Below the pieces are notes generated by a model that was given only the letters and a program-made list of their open reading frames with translations, made no database searches and was not told the origin of the DNA. The translations under genes and the position numbers were made by a program. Shown piece by piece: positions 23,840-35,819 of a stretch of DNA of 64,000 nt (positions within the stretch are counted from its first letter, which is position 1; every line of letters starts with the position of its first letter). Location of the stretch: positions 47,438,143 to 47,502,142 of the forward strand of contig JASEVX010000013.1 of assembly GCA_031761405.1 (NCBI GenBank), in the 5' to 3' direction. Source of the DNA: Serripes groenlandicus (Eukaryota > Mollusca > Bivalvia > Cardiida > Cardiidae).

Positions 23840-24065
23840 AAAGAAGCAAATACATCAGCCCTTTTTTGATGCCACCTGGCGACTGCCTTTTTCAACCAGT
23901 CAATATGACTGGAACAAATTATGTAAGGGGTCACATTTCTGCTAAACCCTTTCCCTATTAGAGACGGTTTCTGAGGCCTTTGCAACAGACGATTTAGGAA
24001 AAGATTGTCGCCACAAGAACAATTGCTCCTTATGAGAAAATTATCCTTTTTCCACAATGTTTGAT
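23840..24065 (-). repeat. Dispersed module, minus-strand copy
   Basis: Read on the minus strand it has CATTGTGGAAAAAGG, CTCATAAGGAGCAATTG, CGTCTGTTGCAAAGGCCTC and AAAGGGTTTAGC in the same order as the copy near 21600. No transposase is encoded. Confidence 0.55.
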
Positions 24066-24119
24066 AAATAATTATACTTTGAATGAGTAAGTCAATAGCT
24101 CATGTATAGGAATTTGGAG

Positions 24120-24620
24120 TCTTTCATGTTGATACCACTTTTTTTGAGGGAAACGACCTCGCTCCATTGACGTTACGCCAAGCTGAAGTGTAACGGAAAT
24201 GACGTCACGTCCTTCTTTGGCTACGATACAGTCAAAACTTAGTTTCCGGCGTAGAAGGCTAATGCTGTCGTTTTTTTGACGAACGGGAAAACGTATTTCT
24301 TACAGATTTCCATTTATTTTTAACTTTTCGTACAAATGTTAATTCCCACATAACACAGCACTTTAATGATCTTAAATATCGTTTTAAAAGAAAATGATTA
24401 AAAAGACGACAATAATTTTCAATCCGTGTTTTTCTGCTCATTTTATACATACCCAAAATACCGATTTTAAAAAAAAATGATTAAAAAGCCGACAATAATT
24501 TTCGATCTGTGTTTTACGTCTGCTTTTTATAAATATCCAAAATGGCGGCCCTCATGGATTTTTCCAGTTTCATTTCAGAAAGCTTCATGGGTTATTGAAA
24601 AAAAAAAAAAAAAAAAATCT
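24120..24620 (+). repeat. Tandem pair of about 90 bp and poly-A
   Basis: AAAATGATTAAAAAGACGAC (about 24390) and AAATGATTAAAAAGCCGAC (about 24476) begin two copies of a roughly 90-base unit that continues ATAATTTTC and GTGTTTT. An A-run of about 20 bases follows at 24597-24617. TGACGTCAC occurs near 24199. Confidence 0.6.
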
Positions 24621-25199
24621 CACACCTGTTACCTATAAGCGAAAAAAAAACATTTATGTTTTTTTTTCGTATTATAACATAATTTAGATCAAGCCAAAAC
24701 AAGACGCGAAAGTAGAAAGTTGTTTAAATTAATTGAAACCAATTTGAAGAAAAGAAGAACAATAAGGGTAAGCGTTGTTTAGAGCTCTAGATCACAGCTG
24801 ACCATTTTCGTGCTATACCCGTTCCACCGACCAGAAATGTCAGGCATATATTGGTTGTACAAACAATACAGAAGTAGCGATATAAATAGGAATCAAAAAC
24901 TCACAATATGCTTACAGTCCTAAAACTTGTTTTAGACGTCTGCTATGACATAACATTTAGAAGAAACCAAAAAATCCTAACGCGTTTATTTTGTACTAAA
25001 TTGAATGTATACACGTGTATACATATATCAAAATAATATCAACGTAAAAGCGAACAGGGTCGATCAAGCTCAGCGTTTACATCTATTATGATCGAATTCT
25101 CCAATGTTTGGCAGTTGCTTCTACTTATAATACAAGTATAACACGCAACAGTTTAAAACTCTAGCATGTATCTACTACAGTATTAACATAATATGTGTT
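24621..25199. other. AT-rich intergenic DNA, nothing recognised
   Basis: No repeat unit or gene recognised before the A/T-rich 3' end of the LINE. Confidence 0.4.
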
Positions 25200-25310
25200 T
25201 AATACAACGTATGGTGTACTATATAACATAACATATCATTATTATTTATTTTTTTCATTATTCTATTTTTATTTTTTTTATTATTTTTTCCAATATATGT
25301 CTATCTTTAG

Positions 25311-27945
25311 TTATGACTTGAGAAATGTTTGAAATTGTTTTAGAAAATCTATTCTAACATTTTTGTTTTCATAGTATTTTCCTATAATCAATATGTCATA
25401 GTATAATATGTTTATTATGTTCAGTGATTTTGTTCGTCTTTCGCTTTTGAAATATGTTTTGTAGATGCAACAAGCTATTATATTCAATAGCATGTTTAGG
25501 GGTTGATATTCAAGAATTTCAAATTTATATCCAAAGATCAGGTTTTGTAGATTTCTAAAGGATCTATGATAACCGCAGTTTCTAAAGCATTCATCTACTT
25601 TTGCCCAAAAAGTGTCTAAATACTGGCAATAAATGAAGAAGTGTTCAAAATCCTCTAATTTATTGCAAGATTTACACAATGGATCTTTTTCAATATTCCA
25701 TATAAATAAGTTTAGGTTTATGGCAAGTATTCCGTGTAATGTCTTATATTTAAACTCCTTAATGCGATTATCTATAATGATTTTGTTTATGAAATAATAA
25801 AATTCTCTCCACAATATATTTTTGCCAAATAACTGTTCCCAATAACTATACATATATGGAAACTCACATTTATTCTTCAAGAGATAATTATAAATGCCTG
25901 TATTGGTTATATTATTTGGTTCTTTATGATCAATTGAAATTTTTAATGCCGTTTTGACAGTGGTTTGGATAGAATCATTAGATTTTGAGTGTTTCTTACA
26001 TTTTGTTGGGATATAATATTACAATGTATGAACTTCTGCTATCCCGTTTTTTTTGTATTTAATTTTTTGTAATATATCGTCTGCTTTAATTACCCCATTA
26101 TTTGAGAGGATATCATTTATAAATAGGATATTTGATTCAATCCAGGAGGTATAATTTAAACATTTACCTTTATATTTGATGAACTGATTTCCCAATATCA
26201 TTTGTTTCCTTATTTCCGGAAATGTGTCTAGTGATCTATTATTTGTTTGCTTGGTGATTTTTAGTTTGATCCATAGTTCAATAAGACTTTTGTAGAATGG
26301 CGGAATTTTAAATTTTGGTGCCTTTAAGTTACGCAGAGAGTCTAAGTTCATATTGAAAATCAGTAAGTTTTTCCCATATTGATTGAAGAAGAAAAGTGGA
26401 ATCAGTTTCCAATTAGCTTTATCATTATTTTGTAGGTTTCTTATCCATTTCAAGGTTAATGTTTTGTAAAATAAGTCTATGTCCAGCATTTCTAATCCAC
26501 CAAGTAAATGATGTCCGATTACAGTATTTCTTTTAATTTTATCATTCTTTCCTTTCCAAAGGAATTTGAAAAGTAAAGTATTGAGTTGTTCAAGTGTGTT
26601 TTTTGGTGGGTATAGATTTTGCAGTATGTATGTTATCGTTGGGAATAACATTGATTTGATTATTAAAATCTTTCCAAATAGTGTTAATTTTCTTTTATTC
26701 CAAGAATTTATCATTGATTGGCAATGTGATATCCTATCTTCTAAGCTTAGTATGTTGCATTGACATTTGTCATTGCCAAAATAAACTCCTAATGCTTTAA
26801 TATATGTGTTTGTGAATTTTACATTATGTAATATTTCTAATTTTGTTGTTTTTAATTTGCCAACCCAAAGACCAATTGTTTTATCTTTATTCAGTTTAAG
26901 CCCTGAGAATAAGCCAAACTCATCTATAACTGTTAATGCAGCTCGAACATCATTTTCATTTTTAAGGAATAATGTTGTGTCTTCAGCTAATTGTGATATT
27001 TTTATTGTATTGATAATTTCTCTACTTCTAACTGGATTGCCTGTAATCACGAATTTTAATGGCAAGCACTTCTGCAACAATAATAAAATCAGTGCTGATA
27101 GTGGACATCCCTGTCTTATACCCCGTGACATTTTGAAGATATCTGATATCCAACCATTATTGATTACACTAACATTAATAGTTGGATATAAGGTATTGAC
27201 CCATTTTAAAAAGGACTCTTTATAACCACATTTCCTGAAGACTGTAAACATAAATTTCCATTCAACTGTATCGAATGCCTTTTTAAAGTCTAACAATAAT
27301 ATTGCACCATCAATGTTTAATGCTTCTGTATAATCAATTATATCTTGTATTTGTCTGATGGTGTAACCGATATATCTGTTCTTTAGATAGCCTTGTTGGT
27401 CTAAACTGATAATTTTTGGGAGTGTGTTTTGGAATCTTTTTGCTAATACTCTAGCAGCTAATTTATAATATGTTGATAGAAATGCAATAGGTCTCCAATT
27501 TTCAAAATTTTCTGCATCACCCTTTTTGTAGATAAGTGAGAGAACGCTTTGTTTCTGAGTGGTTGATAGTTGACCCTTATCGTAGCCTTCATTAAGTGAG
27601 TTTATTACCAAATGTGATATAATGTCTTTTGTTTTTGTTATTCTAGTACTGTTGCTTTTTAGTGCAGTTATAACCTTTCTAGATTGTCTAGACTTTTCTA
27701 AATTATGAAGGTATTTTGAATTTTTCTCTCCTTCTTCTAAGATTTTAACTCGTGATCTTATTTGTGCACCTTTGGCTTTATCGTTATATATTGCTTCAAC
27801 TTGGCTTTCAAGTTCATTTATTCTAGTTGTTTTTATATCTGTCAATTTTTCGTCTGACATTAGCATTTTTAGTTCATCTTCTAGTTCTCGTAATGGATTG
27901 GTTCTTTGAAGAGATTTTACCCTTGCATATTCTATGGGAAATCAC
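25311..27945 (-). pseudogene. LINE reverse transcriptase and C-terminal domain, broken
   Basis: The reverse transcriptase would copy LINE RNA into DNA at a nicked target. Visible motifs in order: EEGEKNSKYL, NWRPIAFLSTYYKLAARVLA, DQQGYLKNRYIGYTIR, LLDFKKAFDTVEW (motif with the first catalytic Asp), RGIRQGCPLSAL, SQLAEDTTLF, and in the last 190 codons a zf-RVT-like region with C-x2-C (DPLCKSCNK) then HFFIYC. The usual ADD of the active site reads AED. About 70-80 residues normally lying between the N-terminal part and the SLNEGY stretch, including the KSPG-x-DG motif, appear deleted. A TAA at 26019-26021 interrupts the frame; reading continues in the same frame to 25311. A frameshift near 27935 separates it from the endonuclease. 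It is not expected to be active. Confidence 0.85.
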
Positions 27946-28395
27946 GGATTTCTAATTTGCATATTTCACATTTAGTTTGACTGTTCATTTTGATTTTATC
28001 AATTTTTCTTATAATATTACATATATTATTTCCATAATCAAGATCATTTAGGTGGTCACTATTTAGTTTCCAGAATCCTTTGCCTCTCTCGTTTGGAACG
28101 GCAAGTTTTAGCGAAATTGCCATATGGTCTGTATATTGAATAAGTGCAGGATGAATGTCTGTATGAAATATTAGAGGAGTAAGAGTTTTATCAGTTAGCT
28201 AGAAATCAATCCTGCTTTTTTCGACACTGTTTTTTCTTCTCCAAGTGTACTGGCATTTATCTTTCTTGATGTGTTTCCAAATATCTAATAAGTTGTGGAG
28301 CTTAATAATTTTCTGTAGATTTGCTATTGATATGTTTTTAGGTTTATCGTTAACTGTTTTGTATATTCTGTCTGTGTGGGATAGAATGTAATTGT
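27932..28395 (-). pseudogene. LINE APE-type endonuclease, C-terminal fragment
   Basis: The endonuclease would nick the target site. On the minus strand LQKIIKLHNLLDIWKHIKK, then TWRRKNSVEKSRIDF, an in-frame stop, then LTDKTLTPL, YTDHMAISLKLAVP and GKGFWKLNSDHL are read. This is the order of the end of APE-type LINE endonucleases (the T-W, S-R-I-D and S-D-H motifs, with Y-T-D-H here). The N-terminal catalytic part is missing because the element is truncated. The stop lies just after RIDF near 28200, and a frameshift near 27935 disconnects it from the reverse transcriptase. Confidence 0.75.
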
Positions 28396-28524
28396 GAGAG
28401 CCTGTCCATTGCTTTAATCACGATCGTTTGTGTATGTCTCTGAGACCTTGTGTATTTAATGAAACAAAGTGAGTAATAGTATTATGCTCGTTCAAAGGCA
28501 TGGAAAGTCATATACATAGCTATT
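28396..28524. other. Flank of the LINE
   Basis: Short unassigned sequence next to the 5' truncation point. No clear target-site duplication was identified by eye. Confidence 0.3.
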
Positions 28525-28905
28525 TCAATATGTTTGGTATTGAGTAACAAAGCGTCGCAGGCAGTATGAGAGCCGAACATAAAAAACGACGCCTATACTA
28601 CTTACGTTCGCTAATTCATTCATACTATATATGTCAATGTTTACATTACGATTTTCGTTTACTACTATTTTACATACACAATTGGATATATATATATGTA
28701 CACATGTATATTTAACTTTATTTGTAGACGTGAATATTTTCCTATAACAATATTCTTGGCCGTAATCAGTCTCTTTGTCCTTAAAACGTTCAATTCTGTT
28801 ATATTCGTGTTCGATTAAATGCCAAATACTAGCTTTATTACACTGAAGGTATTTACCGGGGCATCGGCCGAGTGTGATTGATACGCATGAAGATGGTGTG
28901 GACAT
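28525..28905 (-). CDS. Unassigned open frame, 126 codons
   Basis: The frame contains a cysteine-bearing N-terminal part (TLGRCPGKYLQCNKASIW, then LIEHEYNRIERFKDKE), which looks more protein-like than the AT-rich remainder. I do not recognise a family. It could be an exon ending near the FTSTNK stretch or chance. There is no neighbouring exon, no signal peptide and no supporting repeat. Reported only because it is among the few non-repeat frames longer than 100 codons. Confidence 0.15.
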   Translation of the reverse strand: MSTPSSCVSITLGRCPGKYLQCNKASIWHLIEHEYNRIERFKDKETDYGQEYCYRKIFTSTNKVKYTCVHIYISNCVCKIVVNENRNVNIDIYSMNELANVSSIGVVFYVRLSYCLRRFVTQYQTY

Positions 28906-29785
28906 ATTCTACTATACATCTACTGTATTTTAAGATGGATATGCTATGTGGCATCAGAGAAGGGGTAAATGAACTTTAAGCTTCAAATGACTTCTCCTCC
29001 TAAACCATCGGACCGATATCTACCAAACTTCACAGGAATGTGCCTTTGGTTGTTCTGTTTCAAATTGTGCAAATATTTAGTGCCTTATTACACATGGTAT
29101 GATAAGCTATTTCTAAGACATACCTTGAAGTTTCATTTGCACTCCTGATCACATTTCTCCAGATATTTGAAGTTCAATGTTTGCCACTAACTTACTATCA
29201 CTCAGGTGATCGATTTAGGGCCAAATTGGCCTTCTTGTGTTCCATGTTGAGGACAACATTTATGAACATACTGAGTCTTAACACGAGTAACAAATCGACT
29301 TAAAGATAATATAAAAATGATCTGTGTTTCTTTATTTGTGATAACAGATTGAATAGTCCCAGTAGGCCTACATTTAATCAGAAACGTATATAAAAGGGAT
29401 AAGCAGCTCCACCAGTACACCTGTTATATGGTCAAAATATCACATGGATAAATAAAATTGTCAAAATGTTCACATTTTAGCAAATAAAACTTTGAAATTT
29501 GGCACATACACAAAACCAATATATTCTTAAAGCTTAAAAATTCAACTAAAGTAACAACTGGATTTTCTTTGTTATTTGAATAATGACAGGTTTAAAAGAC
29601 ACAAGCATTAAGAATTAATCGACTGACATCATTCATAAGAATAAAAGATAATCAAAACGTGCAATGTATTGGAATATTTTTATCAATAGTAACAGAAGGA
29701 TGTTTAAACTTCCAGAATATGTCTTTGTTATTGTCATATCTTCAATAGTTTTTGAGTTTTACTTGCTACAAATGTTGGGACGGGT
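28906..29785. other. Intergenic DNA, possibly old repeat
   Basis: A phrase TCCTAAACCATCGGACCGAT near 28997 and its surroundings look like a widespread invertebrate repeat, but no second copy is in the window. Otherwise nothing recognised. Confidence 0.3.
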
Positions 29786-30358
29786 GATATTTGGCCGGAT
29801 TGCGTAAGCAATTCCGGTCTATAGATTGGCGATGTCCGTCTGTCTGTCTGTCCGTCAACATTTTGGTTAAAGTTTTAGGTTAGGCAAAATGGTTAAAGTT
29901 TCTGGTTAAGCAAAATCTCAGACATGGAAAGAGCTACAAACTTGAAAATTGGTCTGTGTGTAGCCACTAACATGTTCTTTTGATTTCCATGATAACTCTT
30001 CACCTTCACCTTCCTATTGCCCGTCTGTCTGTCTGTCTGTCTGTCCGTCAACATTTTGGTTAAAGTTTCTGGTTGAAGCAAAATCTCGGACATGGAAACA
30101 GCTACAAACTTGAAAATTGGTATGTGTGTAGCCACTAACATGTTCTTTTGATTTCCATGATAACTCTTCACCTTCACCTTCCTATTGCCCGTCTGTCTGT
30201 CTGTCTGTCTGTCCGTCAATATTTTGGTTAAAGTTTCTGGTTGAAGCAAAATCTCGGACATGGAAACAGCTACAAACTTGAAAATTGGTATGTGTGTAGC
30301 CACTAACATGTTCTTTTGATTTCCATGATAACTCTTGACCTTCACGTTGCTATTGCCT

Positions 30359-30389
<31 letters not shown>

Positions 30390-30590
30390 AACATTTTGGT
30401 TAAAGTTTCTGGTTGAAGCAAAATCTCGGACATGGAAACAGCTACAAACTTGAAAATTGGTCTGTGTGTAGCCACTAACATGTTCTTTTGATTTCCATGA
30501 TAACTCTTGACCTTCACGTTCCTATTGCCCGTCTGTCTGTCTGTCTGTCCGTCAACATTTTGGTTAAAGTTACATCACAGCCAGGGACAA
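29786..30590 (+). repeat. Tandem array of about 170-bp units with (CTGT)n inside
   Basis: TCCGTCAACATTTTGG or its one-base variant recurs at 29851, 30044, 30212, 30384 and 30548, steps of 164-193 bases. Each unit holds GGTTAAAGTTTCTGG, GACATGGAAACAGCTAC, ACTAACATGTTCTTTTG and a (TCTG)n run whose length explains the variable step. The array starts with GGCCGGATTGCGTAAGCAAT, which also starts the element at 31705. The 150-codon minus-strand frame is a repeat translation. Confidence 0.85.
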
Positions 30591-31199
30591 ATCTAGCTTT
30601 ATTTTGCTGCCGTTAAACGGCACTTTCCCCTCGGGAAAAAGGTACCGAAATTCCCCTATTTCCCCTAAAATTCCCCTAAACTTTAAACTTAAAAAAAAAA
30701 AAAAAAAAAAAAAATTTTTGTTAAAAATCTTTTTTTTTTTTTTTAAATTCATTTTTTTTATTCAGAGATAACAACTGTAAACACTATGACACTATAATGC
30801 AAACTCACCTTATTAATATCAAGTGTATGAGAATATGTAGAGAAGGGAAAGAAGAGTGGAGTGATTATGAACATGATACAATTGTGGACATCTTCATAAA
30901 TATGAAGACAAAGAGAATTGACTTGTAAATCCACCATGTCATCAAGTTCATAGTGTACCCATGTCATTTTTCCTGGTCTATATTTGCATTGGACTGAGTA
31001 TCAAGACTTGTCAGATCAGAACAAACTGTTCGAAGTTTTCATGAAGTTGTGAAAATAAAACACTTTAGAATATCTTCAAAATGTTATACTGTCTTTTTAT
31101 TCTCGAGACAGTCCGTTTATGTATTTTTCCCCTATTAGGAAAAAAAAATCCCCTTTTTACCAAAAGGGCACTTTCCCCAAAAACCTAGATTAATCCCTG
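30591..31199. repeat. A/T homopolymer region and TTCCCCTA repeats
   Basis: TTCCCCTAAAATTCCCCTAAA occurs near 30652, followed by an A-run of about 24 (30690) and a T-run (30731). A related TTTTTCCCCTATTAGGAAAA phrase occurs near 31122, so 30640-31190 may be one inserted repeat. No gene seen. Confidence 0.45.
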
Positions 31200-31690
31200 A
31201 CAGCAACTTGCGTTTTAATTTGCTTTCAACAGTTTTATAGTTATATCAACTTGTGTTTTAATTTGCTTTCAACAGTTTTATAGTTATATCATGGCAACTT
31301 TCGTTTTAATTTGATTTCAACTGTTTTATAGTTATATCACGACAACTTGCGTATTAATTTGCTTTCAACAGTTTTATAGTTATATCACTGCAAATTGCGT
31401 TTTAATTTGCTTTCAACAGTTATATAGTTATATCACAGCAAATTGCGTTTTACTCAGCTTTCAACAGTTTTATAGTTATATCACGGCAAGTTGCGTTTTA
31501 ATTTGCTTTCAACAGTTATATAGTTATATCACAGCAAATTGCGTTTTACTCAGCTTTCAACAGTTTTATAGTTATATCACGGCAAGTTGCGTTTTAATTT
31601 GCTTTCAACAGTTTTATAGTTATATGGACTTGTGTTTTAATTTGCTTTCAACAGTTTTATAGTTTTATATTATTTATATTTTATTATTTA
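31200..31690 (+). repeat. Minisatellite, about 43-58-bp unit
   Basis: GTTTTAATTTGCTTTCAACAG and TTTTATAGTTATATCA recur about ten times. Steps between copies are 43-58 bases because some units carry an extra CACGGCAACTTGC phrase. A paired variant with TTTTACTCAGCTTTCAACAG occurs twice, indicating a higher-order duplication. Confidence 0.8.
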
Positions 31691-31704
31691 TTATTTTATT
31701 ATTT

Positions 31705-31965
31705 TTGGCCGGATTGCTCTAGCAATTCCGGTCTATAGATTGGCGATGTCCGTCTGTCCGGATGTCTGTCTGTCAACATTTTGGTTAAAGTTTCAGGTTG
31801 AGGCAAAATCTCAGGACTGGAAAGGGTTACAAACTTGAAACTTTGCCTGAAAGTAAAAAGTAACAAGTTCCATTGATTTCTAGGGTTACTTTGACCTTGA
31901 CCTTGGTTGTTGATTTTCAAGGTCAAATTGCCGACAATCCGGCCTTACCGTCTTTAGCGGTTTCT
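31705..31965 (+). mobile_element. Small non-autonomous element with GGCCGGATTG ends
   Basis: It begins TTGGCCGGATTGCTCTAGCAA and ends near GACAATCCGGCC, so the ends are short inverted repeats of GGCCGGATTG. Inside are GGCGATGTCCGTCTGTC and AACATTTTGGTTAAAGTTTC, shared with the array at 29786-30590. No protein is encoded. Confidence 0.6.
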
Positions 31966-32429
31966 TGTTTAGTATACAATTTAGTTACCTATATGTATCC
32001 CTCTTATTTACGTCCCCATTTAATGACGTAGATCAACAAAAATCACTGTTAATATTAAAATAATAGTTGCAGTGACTTTAAAATCTGATTGTGTCACTGG
32101 GTATTATAGTTATTATCAGAACCCAAGTAAACACATTAGTAAACGCCAGATCTGAAAGAATGTGCACAGAATGAATACATATCACTTGTTGAGACTACAA
32201 TCAAGGGAAACAACGTATAATTCAAAATAGGTAAATTGGCGAGCTGGTGCAATTTTCAATTACCGTTGGTAACCCATTTATTTACCCCTAAATAAGTATG
32301 TTATGGGTCGGGGTCTACCCATCGCACATTGTACAGATTTTACATTTTACTTACAATTCTCTCATTTCGTATTCTCTCATACAGTGGGCAACTAATCAAT
32401 GATCAAGGTTACTTATGGTAGCTGAATCT
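31966..32429. other. Intergenic DNA, nothing recognised
   Basis: AT-rich sequence without visible repeat or coding signal. Confidence 0.4.
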
Positions 32430-33150
32430 TTGAAAAAAATAAATGCACGCTAAGGCTTTTTCTAGGAAACCACAAATGCTATTGCTTTGAAACTTCACAT
32501 ACTTATTAGATATCATCTACTGATCTTGAATGACTAGCCTAAAAACGCTATACTAGATTTTGACACAATTATGCCCCCTTTTTTTAGAAATACTTGTTAA
32601 AGTTGTGCGTGCAACTACATTAAAAGGCCATATCTCTGTATTTAATTGATGCATTGCATTGAAACTGTATACAACTTCTTTCAACCATCACACCTATGTA
32701 GATTATTAAGTTAGATAACTCTATACTACATTTACTGAAAGTTATAGCACTTTTTAGACTTAGAAATTATGGTTAAATTGTTGCATGCAACGACATTAAG
32801 ATTCCATATCCTTGTAACTATTGATGCATTGCATTGGACCTTTATACAACCCTTCCCTTACATCATACCTATATGACAATCAAGTTTGATAACACATTCC
32901 AGAATATTATGTAAATTATGGCCCGTTTTTTACTTATAAATTCTGGTTAAAGTTTTGCATGCAAGGTTCTTTCATGGATATATCTCAGTAACCACTAATG
33001 ATATTGACTTGGATTTTCTGTCATGTCTTTAGAGTTGTCATACTGTCAAGTTGAATAGCTTGTATAAATTTAGTACAAATCATGGCCCTTGTTTGACTTT
33101 GAAAATTTGATTAAAGTTGTGCATGTATGGTACTATCATGCACAATCAGG
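32430..33150 (+). repeat. Four diverged tandem units of about 175 bp
   Basis: Related phrases recur at a step of 165-180 bases: GTTGTGCGTGCAACTACATT (32600), GTTGCATGCAACGACATT (32778), TTTGCATGCAAGG (32954) and TGTGCATGTATGG (33118). Each follows a TTAGAAAT-like phrase and precedes an ATATCTCTGTA-like phrase. Units also share a TGATGCATTGCATTG phrase. It may derive from a transposon interior. Confidence 0.6.
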
Positions 33151-34194
33151 TTAGGTCTCCTGACTGAATTTATTATAAAATATGAACCTGTTTAAGTAAA
33201 AGAGTTTTAGAATAGGCCTATTCATATTATATAGCAATAATGTACGTCGCCTGTATTCATCCTCAAAATAGATCTAGCCATCTTGTAAGAACACAAGTTG
33301 TCGATCAAGTAGACCCGTTTTGATTGAAAATTTATCTTCGCCGATGAGCCATATCAGACACCTTCCTTTTCAAATGGCTTCCATCCAATAAATAACCGCG
33401 ATATATTGACAAATGAAATAATTATAATTCTTTACATTTAAAAGATATGGCTGAAATACACTGGTGAAAATTCTTTGCGAGAACTTCCAAACAAATCATC
33501 AAAGGGCGTATGAATTGTGACAAATGACCCTAGAAAATGTTTCGTAGATATGGCTCGCCCGGAATACGATTGCAGCTATAATTGGTTACTCAAAATATTG
33601 CATCAATATCACAGTTATATTTTAAACCAAAATGTCTACTTAAAAGAAATCAGCCTATATGGCGACCGCATTACGCCAAGCTTAGAGTACTTCGATTGGG
33701 GCTCCATACAGAGAAAGAATTACGTCTGGGGCTCCTGTGGGTAATTAATTTATATGTCAGCATAAAATATGTGACCTTTTACACCTCAGCAGCAGAAAAT
33801 ATCACCCTTTGTGTTTCACTCGATAAATGAAATTTCGATAATACACTGAAGCAAACAATTATCCTCTATTGCGGTGGTACTCGACAAAGTTGTCTGATGC
33901 AATGTAGAAGTTATGAGTTGTCCTGACTTTTTTTTTTTTGGGGGGGGGGGGGGATCAACCATTGACTCCCTGTCTGAATGTGTAATGTCACTCCCTTTGA
34001 CAACAAAAGCTGAAACCAAAACCTAAAATCTGATAAAGAATAAGTGCAGTGGCATTATGGCATATTGAGATAATAAGATTGATAATAAGACATCGTTTTC
34101 ATAAATTTAACTATAAGTTATTCTGGAGAAAATACAAAAAACAATCATATTTATAACTGTTTATTATCGAAAATGCTCAATTTCTAAAATAAAG
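33151..34194. other. Intergenic DNA with T/G homopolymers
   Basis: A T-run and a G-run of about 14 adjoin near 33929-33953. Overlapping frames of 75-82 codons at 33517-33830 show no recognisable domain. Nothing else seen. Confidence 0.35.
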
Positions 34195-34450
34195 CTATTA
34201 CTGATGGAGGCACATTAACACTTTTCGACTGCCTCTACAGCAGTCGACTTTTGAAAACATTGTGACCTTAGAAAAGATTGCACTTTCCACGACTTGTGCC
34301 TGGTAAAGGTTATGTTGTTACCCCTAAGTGTGTTTTGTTCCTTAATGTTAATCATTGCCCACATACAACAAACCTGAAGCAGACGACACAATATGGCAAC
34401 TATTTATAAAGAAACATTGTCATTATGGGCAATTAGTTTTTTTGTAGAAA
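34195..34450. repeat. Dispersed module, inverted pair
   Basis: TCTACAGCAGTCGACTTTTG (34236) and AACCTGAAGCAGACGACAC (34371) are facing copies of the module core. CATTATGGGCAATTAG near 34420 corresponds to the TGCTCATAATG part. This suggests a two-ended, transposon-like structure about 250 bases long. Confidence 0.45.
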
Positions 34451-35184
34451 AATGTTCAAAGGTTATTTTGTCTTATTTCGTATTTCACTTGACAATATTC
34501 ATTCAGCTTTAAAGTATTAATTCGGTCACTATCAATGAAAATCTCTTAATTGAATAAAATTAAAAACAATGTAGGAAAAGGAGAAACTGATCTTAATGTG
34601 CAAGATCTACACTGTTAAACAATTACTTACAGAAAGGCGGTCACGTGTACAGTAGATATCAACCGTGCCTGGTCGTTTTCAGTCTTATTGACTCACCATA
34701 ACAGAAGAAATATTGAGATGCATTTGCGTAAAGCTAATTGGGCTACACTCCTAGATTGTTACAAATACATTTGTTTCGGAATGAAATACATCACTGTACG
34801 AAGATACATTAGATCCCAAATCCGTTCGACTTAACTCGTATATAAGCCACGTCAGTCAAAACTCCGAAATCTTTAGAAAAGGGTATTGAAACAATTGTCG
34901 CTATCTGGAGTTCTCTTTGTTGTTATTTAAAAACCGTTACATAAACTGGGCGCACACCCGCCACCCACATGTTGGAAAGATCCGAACATCCATCACCCGT
35001 TGTAGATTCAATAGTTTATATATTTGCAAATACACCGATGTATATAATATGTGATCATTGTAATGTTTTATGGGATTTACTCTTCGCTTAAAACGGCCAA
35101 TGTTTAACATCAATACAACAGGAGATATTTATGATCAAATTGAGCATTCATGAAATTAAAAGAAAAAGTTCACATGATAATTCT
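34451..35184. other. Intergenic DNA, nothing firm
   Basis: The phrase TTGCGTAAAGCTAATTGGGC (34725) resembles TTGCGTAAAACTAACGGGGC at 44312, a possible further diverged repeat. No gene seen. Confidence 0.35.
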
Positions 35185-35590
35185 GATAACAATAGGAATA
35201 CATCAGTTATAACAGTGAATGGAATTATAACTGTTTGCCAATAGAAAGGTGAGTTCATTCGTCGTAGATAATATTAAGTACACAGGTTTTTGCTCCACAC
35301 TAAAGATTATATTTCTCATTCAAATCCTACAGTGTAGGTACCCACTGCATCAGGTTTGGTGGTCAAGTAATGCTTTTAAAATTGAAATGCATATACATGT
35401 ATAACACTTTTCTAGAATTATTCAGTATGTGATTTCGTAAGTCTTTCAGAAACGTGCGCATGTTCGTAATAAATGAAATTCTTTTAAAATAGTATGAACG
35501 TTTCGGAATTCACGGCTAAGGATTATCTGTTTAAACGTATTGACAATACACAATCCATATACACATCCATTATTCATAGATTAAATGTGT
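35185..35590 (+). repeat. Diverged duplicated block, copy 2 (partner 10690-11095)
   Basis: Shares ordered phrases with 10690-11095: GTTTGCCAATAGAAAGGTGAG, CATTCGTCGTAGA, TTTGGTGGTCAAG, GGCTAAGGATTA and a GTATTGACAATAC stretch. As in copy 1, a TGACCT array follows downstream. Confidence 0.55.
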
Positions 35591-35819
35591 GCTATCTGTG
35601 TTGAGTATTTGTAATAAAGGAAATTTACCGGTGAAACTTTACCAAATTAATACGGTTTGATAGAATTTCAGAAACCCAATTACAAAACTTACCATTTAAA
35701 TGCCTCAGTTGCGGGAGGTCGCGGATTCGTATATATATAACAAAGCACAACATTGGGTGATAACATATGAAATATAATTCAAAAGGATATTCCTGAATTT
35801 TGTAAACATATGTTACTTA

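Larger units (their letters stand above)
25200..28395 (-). mobile_element. Decayed L1/Tx1-like LINE retrotransposon, 5'-truncated
   Basis: On the minus strand an endonuclease C-terminal part is followed by a reverse transcriptase and a C-terminal cysteine-bearing domain, then an A/T-rich tail near 25200-25300. The 5' end stops inside the endonuclease domain near 28390, the common outcome of incomplete reverse transcription. A second, more decayed copy of the same type lies at 55640-57440 on the plus strand. Confidence 0.85.

Noticed and set aside
26806..27225. Plus-strand 139-codon frame
   Set aside because: Shadow of the LINE reverse transcriptase on the minus strand.
29893..30345. 150-codon minus-strand frame with three repeated blocks
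   Set aside because: Translation of the 170-bp array including the (CTGT)n run as a DRQTDRQT stretch; not a gene.
33517..33830. Overlapping 75- and 82-codon frames as an exon
   Set aside because: No recognisable domain, two frames equally open, no convincing splice sites chosen by either.
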